Origin: Alcaligenaceae bacterium | Lineage (GTDB): Bacteria > Pseudomonadota > Gammaproteobacteria > Burkholderiales > Burkholderiaceae_B | Assembly: GCA_013416455.1 (NCBI GenBank) | Contig: JACCES010000001.1 | Location: 1-64,000 of the forward strand | Length of the DNA stretch: 64,000 bases | Direction: 5' to 3' | Shown here: one piece after another, positions 18,497 to 26,470 of the stretch | Numbering within the stretch: the first letter of the stretch is position 1 | Layout of the letters: each line of letters begins with the position of its first letter | The notes under the pieces: generated by a model | What the model was told of the DNA's origin: nothing | The model's database searches: none | What the model saw: the letters and a program-made list of their open reading frames with translations, nothing else | Program-made: the position numbers and the translations under genes

Positions 18497-19474
18497 CTAT
18501 TGGGACGCGTTGACCATGAAGTGCACGGCGGCAATGATGTCTTCATCGCTGGCGGTGGAACCGCCACGCGGGGGCATGGCGCCCTTGCCGTTGAAGGTGA
18601 CCTTGAGCATGGCATCCATGCCTTCGGCAATGAGCGGCGCCCATTTGGCCTTGTCGCCCAACTTGGGCGCATTGGCCACGCCCAAATCATGACAGGCGAA
18701 GCAGACGCTCTTGTAGAGCTTTTCGCCCGCGGCCAGGTCGATGTCGCCGCCGGCCGCCGCCGCTTCCGGCGCCGCGGTCTCGGCGGGTTTGGCCGCTTCT
18801 TCGGCGGCAGCCGTGTCGGCCGCCTGTGCAGGAGCTTGTTCCGGCGCCGGTTCCGCCGCGGCGGCGGGCGGTTCGGCCGGAGCCGCCGCACTTTCCGCGG
18901 AGGCGGCTTCGCCTTCGGCGGCCGCTGCCTCGCCTTCGGCGGCTTCGCCGTCGGCCGGTGCTTCGGGTTCGGGGAAGCTGGCGCCGGACTGGTTGGCGAT
19001 GTACACCACCGCGCGCGCAACTTCGAGGTCGCTGAGCGCGGGATTACCGCCGCGGGGCGGCATGGCGTTCAGGCCGTTGATGGCGTTCTTCAGGAGCGCT
19101 TCATAACCCTTGGCGATCAGCGGCGCCCATTCGGCCGTGTCGCCCAGCTTGTGGGCGCCGGCGATGCCGGCCGTGTGACAGGCGGAACAGGTGGCGGAAT
19201 ACACTTGCTCGCCGGTTTTTTCTTCGGCGGCGGCGGAAGCCGATACGAGCGAGAACCCGGCAACCGGCTGGATGCGGTTGGCCACGGCTTCCTGGGACTG
19301 CGAGTCTGACCCGACGCCGAGAGGCGAACTGGCCGTCACCAGCCGGATGAGCAGCAGGATGACCACGATGGGTACGATGAAGGCCAGCACGATCGTGGTG
19401 ATGAGCTGCTTGGGTGTTTTGATGAGGCCTTCAGACTCAGCCGTCTTTTCGACGTGTTGTTCCGGGGTATTCAT
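18497..19474 (-). CDS. Membrane-anchored dihaem cytochrome c (two cytochrome c5-like domains)
   Basis: A 325-residue protein with an N-terminal membrane anchor (about 25-46) and no cleavage site, followed by two cytochrome c5-type domains in the periplasm. Haem sites are CSACH (96-100) and CFACH (258-262); each domain has its axial Met in AMPPRGG (Met138, Met300). The domains are near copies joined by an Ala/Glu/Pro-rich linker of about 75 residues (170-245), long enough to swing one haem domain between partners. It probably passes electrons from the bc1 complex to a terminal oxidase. Single gene. Confidence 0.93.
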   Translation of the reverse strand: MNTPEQHVEKTAESEGLIKTPKQLITTIVLAFIVPIVVILLLIRLVTASSPLGVGSDSQSQEAVANRIQPVAGFSLVSASAAAEEKTGEQVYSATCSACHTAGIAGAHKLGDTAEWAPLIAKGYEALLKNAINGLNAMPPRGGNPALSDLEVARAVVYIANQSGASFPEPEAPADGEAAEGEAAAAEGEAASAESAAAPAEPPAAAAEPAPEQAPAQAADTAAAEEAAKPAETAAPEAAAAGGDIDLAAGEKLYKSVCFACHDLGVANAPKLGDKAKWAPLIAEGMDAMLKVTFNGKGAMPPRGGSTASDEDIIAAVHFMVNASQ

Positions 19475-19609
19475 ATCGAATGCGAGTTCCTGTCAGAGGG
19501 CCAGTGGCCTGTTCTTCATTATGTGCTTGCCGCACACAGCTGCTTGCTGATGATAACCGGTTCGTGGGGGAGCCCGAAACCGCGATTATACCTTTTTCGC
19601 CAAACGCGC

Positions 19610-19615
19610 TACAAT
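19610..19615 (+). promoter_or_regulatory. -10 hexamer of tRNA-Arg
   Basis: TACAAT lies 13 bp before the mature tRNA 5' end, the right place for a -10 element. The -35 match 16-18 bp upstream is weak. Confidence 0.5.
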
Positions 19616-19627
19616 CATGGGCTGTTG

Positions 19628-19702
19628 GCGCCCGTAGTTCAATGGATAGAATTAGAGTTTCCGAAGCTCTCGATACAGGTTCGATTCCTGTCGGGCGCGC
19701 CA
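19628..19702 (+). tRNA. tRNA-Arg (anticodon CCG)
   Basis: A 75-nt cloverleaf. The acceptor GCGCCCG pairs with CGGGCGC and is followed by G and an encoded CCA. The anticodon stem AGAGT/GCTCT encloses the loop TTCCGAA with CCG at positions 34-36 (reads CGG codons). The T arm CAGG-TTCGATT-CCTG is regular. It is a single-copy tRNA with no integrase or repeated 3' end seen nearby. Confidence 0.95.
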
Positions 19703-19899
19703 CGAATATCAAGAGTCTCAAGGGTCGGGTTTGTCTCATTGCGGGATTTCCCCGGCTGCGCCGGGTGGCATTCTGTTTTCCCCATCTACTATAAGACTTC
19801 AAAGGCCGCCCGTGGGCCGATGTGGTGTATCCGCGTCGACGCGGGCCGCGCGGCTTCGCGGTTCTTGGGCGGGGGCGTGCCCGCCCTTGCTTCGCGGTG

Positions 19900-20388
19900 T
19901 CAGGGCCGCATGTCCGGGGCCTTGCGCCGGTACAGAATCGTGATTTCCATTTCCTGCGCCGTCTCGCCGCGCTGATTGACGAACCGCCGTGCGAACGTCA
20001 CGATGCCCGCGTCGGGTCGGGAACCGCTTTCGCGTTTGGACAGCACCGTGGTTTCCACATGGATGGTGTCTCCACCCTTCACGGCTGTCTTCATGCGCCA
20101 TTTGTCTATGCCCAGAACCGCTATGAGCGTTCCATCGTTCACGCCGGAAGCGTAGTTCAGGCCGGCGGCCACGGCGAAGACGAGCGGGGCATGGGCGATG
20201 GGCTCGCCGAAAGGCGACTGCCGGGCGTATTCATGATTGGCATGAATGTCGTTGAAGTCACCACTCAGGCAGGCAAAGTTGACAATGTCCGTCGCGGTGA
20301 CGGTTCGCCGGCCGGTGATCATCACTTCTCCGACCGAGAAGTCTTCAAAATACCTGCCGCGGGGGGTGTAAGCCGGGTTCCCGTTCAT
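19900..20388 (-). CDS. MaoC-family (R)-specific enoyl-CoA hydratase-like protein
   Basis: A 162-residue hot-dog-fold protein. The hydratase motif LSGDFNDIHANHEYA places the catalytic Asp44 and His49, followed by FGEPIAHAPLV. Such proteins add water to trans-2-enoyl-CoA to give (3R)-hydroxyacyl-CoA. Its ATG overlaps the stop of the acyl-CoA dehydrogenase by 4 bp, so the product of that enzyme is likely its substrate. It belongs to the 10-bp-repeat regulon through the shared promoter region upstream of the dehydrogenase. Confidence 0.92.
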   Translation of the reverse strand: MNGNPAYTPRGRYFEDFSVGEVMITGRRTVTATDIVNFACLSGDFNDIHANHEYARQSPFGEPIAHAPLVFAVAAGLNYASGVNDGTLIAVLGIDKWRMKTAVKGGDTIHVETTVLSKRESGSRPDAGIVTFARRFVNQRGETAQEMEITILYRRKAPDMRP

Positions 20389-21545
20389 GCCAGCCCCATC
20401 AGTTTCGAGATGATGTTGCGCTGAATTTCGTTGCTGCCGCCGCCGATGGGCCCCAGGCGGGAATCACGGAAGAGTCTCTGCATGTCGTGTTCCATTGAGT
20501 AGCCCGCGCCGCCCATGACCTGCATGCCTATGTTCGCGCACTCGAAATCGCATTCGGTGGCGACAATCTTGGCGATGGCGGTTTCCATCCGGGTATCGGC
20601 GCCTGCATCCAGCATTTCGGCGGTCCGGTAAGTCATCAGCCGCGCGAGTTCGGCCTTGATGCGCATGTCGGCCAGCTTGTGCTGGATCACCTGATGGCTG
20701 CTGATGGGCACGCCGAACTGTATCCGCTGCGTGGCGTATTCCTGCGCAATATCGATCGCATGCTGGGCGTTGCCCGCCCCGCATGCCGCGATGGCCATGC
20801 GTTCCAGGTCCAGGCCCCGCATCAGCAGTTTCCAGCCGCGGTTCTCTTCCCCGATCAGGTTCCCGGCAGGTACCCGCACCTCGTCGAAGTACACCTGGTT
20901 GGTGTGTGTCGTGTGACGCCCCATCGTCTTGATGGGAAGCATCGATACGCCCTCTGCCTTCGCGTCGACGAGGAAGATGCTGAATCCGCGATGGACGGGC
21001 TGGGCGTCCGGGTCGGTCTTGGCCACGACGACGAGGTAATCCGCCACGTGCGCCGATGTGATGAACCATTTCTGGCCGGAAAGCACGTAGTCGCCATTCT
21101 TGCGCACCGCCCGTGTCTTGATGGCGGCGACGTCCGAACCCGTCTGTGGTTCGGTGAGGGCGAAGGCTATGTAGATGTCGCCCTTTATCATCGGGACCAT
21201 GTAGTCCCGCTTGAGTTGTTCGCTGCCGTTGTGGAGCAGCTGCAGGCCGGCGTAGATCACGCTGGTCATGTAGGTCGTGCCAAGGCAAGCGTAATGATAG
21301 GACAGCGTTTCCAGCAGTATGGCGAGGTCCTTGTAGCTGCCGTTCATGCCGCCGTACTCTTCGGGGTAGCACAGGCCCAGCCAGCCCGCCCGCGCCAGAG
21401 CGCCGTAGGCTTCCCTGGGCCATGCGCCGTCTTCATCCAGCTGCCGGATTTTCTCGGCCGGCAGTTCCTTCTGCGCCAGTTTGAGTAAAGATTCGCGCAT
21501 CATCTTTTGCTCGTATGTAAATCCGAAATCGGTCAGCATTGGCAT
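20385..21545 (-). CDS. Acyl-CoA dehydrogenase, isovaleryl-CoA dehydrogenase-type catalytic base
   Basis: A 386-residue FAD enzyme forming the 2,3 double bond of an acyl-CoA. FALTEPQTGSD (about 128-138) and KWFITSA (about 159-165) contact substrate and flavin. The usual C-terminal catalytic Glu is replaced by Gly (GGGSNEI, 368-374). Instead Glu248 in GLDLERM sits where isovaleryl-CoA dehydrogenase keeps its base, which suggests a branched substrate. It is first in an operon with MaoC (ATGA overlap). Electrons should go to an ETF; etfAB lies about 1.7 kb away in the same block. Operator site A lies about 50 bp upstream. Confidence 0.94.
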   Translation of the reverse strand: MPMLTDFGFTYEQKMMRESLLKLAQKELPAEKIRQLDEDGAWPREAYGALARAGWLGLCYPEEYGGMNGSYKDLAILLETLSYHYACLGTTYMTSVIYAGLQLLHNGSEQLKRDYMVPMIKGDIYIAFALTEPQTGSDVAAIKTRAVRKNGDYVLSGQKWFITSAHVADYLVVVAKTDPDAQPVHRGFSIFLVDAKAEGVSMLPIKTMGRHTTHTNQVYFDEVRVPAGNLIGEENRGWKLLMRGLDLERMAIAACGAGNAQHAIDIAQEYATQRIQFGVPISSHQVIQHKLADMRIKAELARLMTYRTAEMLDAGADTRMETAIAKIVATECDFECANIGMQVMGGAGYSMEHDMQRLFRDSRLGPIGGGSNEIQRNIISKLMGLA

Positions 21546-21594
21546 TTCTTTTTCCTTGTATAGGACGGTATTCGACGATAGTTCATGATATGTA

Positions 21595-21620
21595 GGATAC
21601 TAATGAATCCTGCTGTATAC
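21595..21620. promoter_or_regulatory. Regulon site A: three GNATNC hexamers every 10 bp
   Basis: GGATAC (21595), GAATCC (21605) and GTATAC (21615) start exactly 10 bp apart. The element is centred between the divergent acyl-CoA dehydrogenase (50 bp away) and DUF35 gene (51 bp away), so one bound factor could act on both. Confidence 0.7.
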
Positions 21621-21670
21621 TTCAATACACTGAAATTCTTTCAATACTGCATTTCCCGACTGGTACAGAA

Positions 21671-22075
21671 ATGAACGCCGAACCCATCGAATCCGACCAA
21701 GGCCCCTTGCATGCGTGGCAGGCCGCGCTGAACGAAGGGCGTTTCACTTTGCAGCGCTGCACCGCCTGCGAGCGTCATGTCTTCTATCCACGGGTGCTTT
21801 GCCCGCATTGCGGCACCGATGCGCTCGATTGGGTCGAGCCATCGGGCATGGGCACGGTCTACTCGGTAACCGTGGTGGCCCGTCGGGAAGAGCAGGGCGG
21901 CCCCTACAACGTGGCGCTCGTCGATCTGGACGAAGGGGTGCGCCTGATGTCGCGGGTCGAGGGCATTGCGGCGGAAGACGTCGAGATCGATATGCGTGTC
22001 TGCCACGGCATCGTGCGCGAGGGCGACGAAGATGCCGTCCTGGTGTTCCGGCCCCTGGAAAAGCAAAGCGCCTGA
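21671..22075 (+). CDS. DUF35/OB-fold protein with N-terminal zinc ribbon
   Basis: A 134-residue protein with a rubredoxin-like zinc ribbon (Cys30, Cys33, Cys44, Cys47) followed by an OB fold (MGTVYSVTVVARR onward). In characterised systems DUF35 proteins bind acyl-CoA and form complexes with thiolase-like enzymes or MaoC hydratases (for example ChsH2 with the aldolase Ltp2 in steroid side-chain degradation). Here MaoC, an acyl-CoA dehydrogenase and a Cys-less thiolase-like protein are all in the same block, so a partner role is likely. Divergent from the acyl-CoA dehydrogenase. Confidence 0.9.
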   Translation: MNAEPIESDQGPLHAWQAALNEGRFTLQRCTACERHVFYPRVLCPHCGTDALDWVEPSGMGTVYSVTVVARREEQGGPYNVALVDLDEGVRLMSRVEGIAAEDVEIDMRVCHGIVREGDEDAVLVFRPLEKQSA

Positions 22076-22173
22076 TCACGGGCCCATGCGCAAGCCTCGC
22101 CCTTCAGGGCGGGGTCAAGCGAGGCGGATTGGTTCCCGCATGCGGCCCGGAAGTCTTCATGGAATGCTTGCAT

Positions 22174-23115
22174 TCAGGCTTCCTGCAGCGCTTTTTCCAG
22201 TTCGGGCAGGACGGTGAACAGGTCTCCCACGATGCCATAATCGGCGACCTGGAATATGGGGGCGTCGGCGTCATTGTTGATCGCCACGATGACACGCGAA
22301 TCCTTCATCCCCGCCAGGTGCTGTATGGCGCCGGAGATCCCGACGGCGATGTACAGGTCGGGCGCCACGATCTTCCCCGTCTGCCCTACCTGCTGATCGG
22401 GTGATGCGTATCCGGCATCGACCGCCGCGCGGGACGCGCCCACGGCGGCGCCCAGATGCGAGGCAAGGGGCCCGAGCATGGCGAATTTTTCGGCTGAACC
22501 CAGGCCGCGCCCCCCGGACAGGACGATGCGGGCATCGGACAGATCCACAGTTCCCTGCCCGGCGGCTTCCTGTGACAGGATCTCCGACCAGGCCGGGCCG
22601 AAGTCCACGTCGATGTCGCGTACCGGACACGGCTCCTGGCCCGGTTCCGCGCCTGGAAAGGCGATGCCGCGCACCGTGGCCACCTTGACGGGGTCGCTGG
22701 AACGCACCGTCACCAGCGCGCTGCCGGCGTACATCGTGCGCCCGAATGTGTCGTTTGAATCGACGCGGATCACTTCGGTGATCTGCATGACGTCCAGCAG
22801 CGCGCATGTGCGCGGCAGTACGCCTCGGCTCAGCGGCGTCGCCGTCGCAAACAGATGCGTGGCCGAGGTCTGGCGGACGATCTGCACCAGCGCCGCGGCG
22901 AGGCGTTCCGCCGCGGCTGCCACGGGTTCGGCGCTGCGCGCGCACAGGACTTCGGCGACGCCATGCAGGCGCGACGCCTCCGCTGCCGCTGCGTCCGGGT
23001 CCCGGCCCAGCAAGACCACCGTGACGCGGCCCAGGCCGGCTCCCGCCGTGATGGCGCTCAATGCGCTCTTGCGCAGGGCATTGCCGTCATGCTCGGCCCA
23101 CACGAGTATGGTCAT
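22174..23115 (-). CDS. etfA: Electron transfer flavoprotein alpha subunit
   Basis: A 313-residue ETF alpha/FixB protein. The C-terminal FAD-binding part is complete: [42 protein letters not shown] and VAINND. It overlaps etfB by 4 bp. With etfB it takes electrons from flavin dehydrogenases to the quinone pool. Because tcuA-like flavoprotein, etfB and etfA form one operon behind operator site B, this looks like a dedicated ETF for the block, not the housekeeping copy. No ETF-quinone oxidoreductase is seen in the window. Confidence 0.95.
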   Translation of the reverse strand: MTILVWAEHDGNALRKSALSAITAGAGLGRVTVVLLGRDPDAAAAEASRLHGVAEVLCARSAEPVAAAAERLAAALVQIVRQTSATHLFATATPLSRGVLPRTCALLDVMQITEVIRVDSNDTFGRTMYAGSALVTVRSSDPVKVATVRGIAFPGAEPGQEPCPVRDIDVDFGPAWSEILSQEAAGQGTVDLSDARIVLSGGRGLGSAEKFAMLGPLASHLGAAVGASRAAVDAGYASPDQQVGQTGKIVAPDLYIAVGISGAIQHLAGMKDSRVIVAINNDADAPIFQVADYGIVGDLFTVLPELEKALQEA

Positions 23116-23885
23116 ACTTGTTCCTCCAGAAATACCTTGGCATCCTCGCGCAGCCGGGCGACGAGTGCCGCGGCGTCGGGGAGCAGCCTGATTTCACGGT
23201 GCGCTTCGGCCGGGGCCGCGCCAAGCATGGTCAGGCGCGGAGCCAGTGTGCCGGAAGGCAGCAACTGGTCGGCCGGAATGGTTTCCATCGGCTTGCGACG
23301 CGCCGCCATGACATGGGGCAGCGTGGTGTAGCGGGGTTCCGCCAGGCGCAGGTCCGCGGTGACGACGGCCGGCAGGCGCATGCGCAGGGTTTCGGCGCCA
23401 AGCTCGGCGTCCCGGATGACGGTCAATAGCCCGCCTTCTTCGCGCATCTCGGCGACGAATGTCGCCTGCGGCCAGCCGAGCAGGGCGGCGAGCATGGGGC
23501 CGCACTGCGCGGCGTCGGCATCGACGGATTGCTTGCCCAGCAGCACGAGGTCGGGTGATTCTTTGCGTATCGCCTCTGCCAGCAATTTGGCCGCGCCGAG
23601 CGAATCGAGCCCGGCCTGCTGCGTTTCAACCAGTATGGCGCGGTCGGCGCCCATCGCCAGACCCGAACGCAGTGTCTCTTTGGCGGCCTGGGAATCGACC
23701 GACACCAGAACGACTTCGGTGGCCGAGCCCGCTTCCTTCATGCGCACGGCCTGTTCGACCGCGACCTCATCGAAGGGGTTTATGCAGGTTTTCAGGCCGG
23801 CCGTGTCGATAGCGGAGCTGCCCGGACGGATGTTGATGCGCACATTCGGGTCGACGACCCGTTTCACGGCTACGAGGATCTTCAT
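23112..23885 (-). CDS. etfB: Electron transfer flavoprotein beta subunit
   Basis: A 257-residue ETF beta/FixA protein with the typical start MKILVAVKRVVDPNV, the INPFDEVAVEQAVRMKE segment and LLGKQSVDADAAQCGPMLA, which bind the AMP cofactor. It starts 3 bp after the TcuA-like gene and overlaps etfA by 4 bp, so all three are one transcript. The recognition-loop region that docks acyl-CoA dehydrogenases is present. Confidence 0.95.
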   Translation of the reverse strand: MKILVAVKRVVDPNVRINIRPGSSAIDTAGLKTCINPFDEVAVEQAVRMKEAGSATEVVLVSVDSQAAKETLRSGLAMGADRAILVETQQAGLDSLGAAKLLAEAIRKESPDLVLLGKQSVDADAAQCGPMLAALLGWPQATFVAEMREEGGLLTVIRDAELGAETLRMRLPAVVTADLRLAEPRYTTLPHVMAARRKPMETIPADQLLPSGTLAPRLTMLGAAPAEAHREIRLLPDAAALVARLREDAKVFLEEQV

Positions 23886-23888
23886 CGC

Positions 23889-25379
23889 TCACGATCTCTT
23901 GCTGTATGCCGCGGCGCTGGCTCCGGCCAGGCGGCCGAACACCGAACCCGACATCAGGCCCGCGCCGCCCAGATAATTTTCCCAGAAGATGCCGCCCACC
24001 AGTTCGCCCGCGGCATAGAGACCGGGAATGGTGCTTTCAGTGGTGTCCTGTACGGCACCCAGTTCGTTGATGCGCAGCCCGCCGAACGTGAAGGTGATTC
24101 CGCAGGTCACCACGAAGCCGGTATAGGGGCCTTTGTCCAGAGGCAGGGCCCAGTTCGATTTCGGCGGCGCGATGCCGCTGGTTTTTACGCCGTCGAGTAT
24201 GGCCGGGTTGTATTCGCCGGGCTGGCATGCCGCGTTGAACTCATTGACGGTGCGGATGAAGTTTTCTTTGTCTATGCCCAGGCCGTCGGCCAGCTCTTCG
24301 AGCGTATCGGCGCTGAATTTGGTGACCTGCTTGATGCGGTATTCGTCGCGGACCATGTCTATGGTCTTGGCATCGAAGACCTGAACGGCGGTGCGCTTGG
24401 GCTGCTTCATGACTTCGCGGCCGTATTTCGCGTAAGTGTGGTTGCGGAAGTCGGCGCCCTCGTCGACGAAGCGCTCACCATTCAGGTTGACGATGATGCC
24501 GATGGGATATGAGTGCTTCTGGAAATTGTCGAGCACGACGCGGTCGCCGAACGGCGGCGCGCTGATGTCCCACTGGACGGCGTGCGCCGACGACCAGCCG
24601 CCATAGGCTTGCGCGCCGATGTCCAGCGCCGCCTGGATGCCGTCGCCGGTGTTGTGCCGCGTGCCGCGGACCCGGCAGGATTCCCATCCCGGGCCGAGAT
24701 AGGCGGAGCGCATGCGCTGGTTGGCTTCGAAGCCGCCGCACGCCAGCACCACGGCTTTTGCCGGAATGTCTTCGTATCCGTCGGGTCCCATGACGCGCAC
24801 GCCGTTGACGGCGCCGCTTCTGTCTTGCAGCAGCTCGCGCAGCGCCGTCCCGTAGCGGATCTCTATTCCCGCCTTTTCCACGCGCTTGATCAGTGAATCG
24901 ACCAGGCCCCAGCCGCCGCCCACGGCTTCGATGTTGACGCCCCCGTAGAAATGGTGCTTGCCGTCGATTTTGTAGGACTGGCGCCCGAACATGGGGATGA
25001 ACCGTACGCCGTGGGAGCGCATCCAGACCATGGTTTCGCGCGAGCGGCCGATCAGTATGTCGGCCAGCATGGGGTCTGTCTGCCCTTCGGTCACGTGATC
25101 GAGATCATGATGGTAGAGGTCTTCCGGCAACGGCGGCAGGACGATTTGCGAGACTTCGGCGTCGGAAAGGTCCACCAGCACGTCTTTGCGTACATCGTCG
25201 ATGCCGGCATGCACGAAACGGAACCCGCCCGCGGTAAAGAGGGAATTGCCCCCGCGTTCTTCTTCCGATGCCTTTTCCAGCACCAGAACCCGGGCGCCCG
25301 CTTCATGGGCGGAAATTGCGGCGCAGAGTGCCGCATTGCCCGCACCGACCACTATTACATCAATTTGATCCGTCGACAT
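23889..25379 (-). CDS. FAD-dependent dehydrogenase/reductase, tricarballylate dehydrogenase (TcuA)-like
   Basis: A 496-residue FAD_binding_2 flavoprotein of the fumarate reductase/TcuA group. The dinucleotide motif VVGAGNAALCAAISA is at residues 9-23, and GGNSLFTAGG near 43 is typical of TcuA. The C-terminus has YAAGELVGGIF and NYLGGAGLMSG. TcuA oxidises tricarballylate to cis-aconitate and normally passes electrons to TcuB; no tcuB is seen here. Instead etfB-etfA follow at 3 bp, which suggests ETF is the electron acceptor. First gene of the operon; operator site B is 42 bp upstream. The true substrate could be another carboxylate or a ketosteroid-like compound. Confidence 0.85.
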   Translation of the reverse strand: MSTDQIDVIVVGAGNAALCAAISAHEAGARVLVLEKASEEERGGNSLFTAGGFRFVHAGIDDVRKDVLVDLSDAEVSQIVLPPLPEDLYHHDLDHVTEGQTDPMLADILIGRSRETMVWMRSHGVRFIPMFGRQSYKIDGKHHFYGGVNIEAVGGGWGLVDSLIKRVEKAGIEIRYGTALRELLQDRSGAVNGVRVMGPDGYEDIPAKAVVLACGGFEANQRMRSAYLGPGWESCRVRGTRHNTGDGIQAALDIGAQAYGGWSSAHAVQWDISAPPFGDRVVLDNFQKHSYPIGIIVNLNGERFVDEGADFRNHTYAKYGREVMKQPKRTAVQVFDAKTIDMVRDEYRIKQVTKFSADTLEELADGLGIDKENFIRTVNEFNAACQPGEYNPAILDGVKTSGIAPPKSNWALPLDKGPYTGFVVTCGITFTFGGLRINELGAVQDTTESTIPGLYAAGELVGGIFWENYLGGAGLMSGSVFGRLAGASAAAYSKRS

Positions 25380-25420
25380 ATATCATGCTCCGTGAGATAC
25401 GTGCGCAACAGTGCGCTTAT

Positions 25421-25436
25421 GTATACATTGGTATTT
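25421..25436. promoter_or_regulatory. Regulon site B upstream of the tcuA-like/etfBA operon
   Basis: GTATAC (inside the perfect palindrome ATGTATACAT) is followed 10 bp later by GTATTT, a one-off GNATTC hexamer. The site is 42 bp before the flavoprotein start. Confidence 0.6.
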
Positions 25437-25494
25437 TAAGTGTGCGGAGAACTGTGGTCAAGCGCCTCGCCGCTTTTCGGATGCGCACATGAAA

Positions 25495-25516
25495 AAACCG
25501 GCCTCGGGGCCGGTTT
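25495..25516 (-). terminator. Rho-independent terminator after the GntR gene
   Basis: A perfect 9-bp stem (AAACCGGCC with GGCCGGTTT) and TCGG loop are followed on the minus strand by a run of six T. It separates the GntR gene from the flavoprotein/ETF operon. Confidence 0.9.
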
Positions 25517-25537
25517 CAGGTGTTCAGGGAGTGGGGA

Positions 25538-26260
25538 TCAGCGTGCGTCGCTGCCAGCGAAGAGCCGCTTCATTCTTACCTTCTGAGCGGCCCGGATGTG
25601 CGCCCGTAGCGCCTGCTCGGCGCCGTCGGCATCGCGGTTTCGTATGGCATCGACGACCGCTTCGTGCTCTTTGAGGGTTTCGGCGGCGCGCTCGGGGTTG
25701 CCCAGCGTGGTGGAACCCAGCAGGGACAGGGCATCGTGCAGCACCGTGAGCATGTTCACGAGATAACGGTTATGGCTGCAGCGATAGAGGGTGTCATGGA
25801 ACTGGCGGTTGCTGACCGCCAGCTGTTCTTCGTTGCCCAGCGCCGCCTCGTACTGCCGGCAGAGGTCTTCCAGGATCGAGATCTCGACTTCGGACGCGTG
25901 TTGCGCCGTGAGCCGGGCGGCGGTGCCTTCGAGCACTTCACGCATGTAATAGAGTTCGGTGACCATGCTGTAATCCAGCTCGGCCACCATGATGCCGCGC
26001 GTGGCGTCGTGGACGATGAGCCCTTCGGATTCAAGGCGGGCCAGTGCTTCCCGTATGGGCGTGCGCGACAGGCCGATGGATTCGGCCAGTTCGACTTCCC
26101 GCAGGCGCTCGCCGGGCTTGAGCTGGCCGCCCTGGATGGCGGATCGTATATGACGATATGCGTGTTCCCCCCGCGGGAGGTTGCCCATCTTGGCCGGGGA
26201 ATCGTCGCCCCGGGGCGCGGAGGCGGACGGGGTCTTTTTTCTATTGGTAACCATGTGCAT
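25538..26260 (-). CDS. GntR-family regulator, FadR/FCD subfamily
   Basis: About 240 residues: an N-terminal GntR winged helix (about 30-95, with LSRTPIREALARLESEGLI) and an FCD ligand domain (about 110-225) with metal-site His residues in QFHDTLY and the late HEAV and AHIRAAQ segments. The ATG at 26260 (or 26254) is preferred; the longer reading frame upstream has a composition unlike a protein. It has its own terminator. It is the only regulator encoded between 15 and 40 kb, so it is the best candidate to bind the five 10-bp-repeat sites. FCD proteins usually act as repressors released by an organic acid or acyl-CoA. Confidence 0.92.
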   Translation of the reverse strand: MHMVTNRKKTPSASAPRGDDSPAKMGNLPRGEHAYRHIRSAIQGGQLKPGERLREVELAESIGLSRTPIREALARLESEGLIVHDATRGIMVAELDYSMVTELYYMREVLEGTAARLTAQHASEVEISILEDLCRQYEAALGNEEQLAVSNRQFHDTLYRCSHNRYLVNMLTVLHDALSLLGSTTLGNPERAAETLKEHEAVVDAIRNRDADGAEQALRAHIRAAQKVRMKRLFAGSDAR

Positions 26261-26470
26261 ATTATCGAACACAAAGCGCCTATTATCAAATGGGAAAAAC
26301 AGGCTGGTACTTATGCACATGTGTGTGTACAAACGTATCTTCCGATGTGGCGGCGCGCCAGGCGCAAGACTCTCCACTTCGCATGCCCGCATGCCGCCCG
26401 CATGCGCCAGGCGCGGGCTTCGTCTCATACCGGGGCAGACTTCACCTCGGCGCACGCATGCGCCTCGGAT

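Noticed and set aside
19628-19900. tRNA-Arg as an integration site of a genomic island
   Set aside because: No integrase, no repeat of the tRNA 3' end and no change in gene character at this point could be found.
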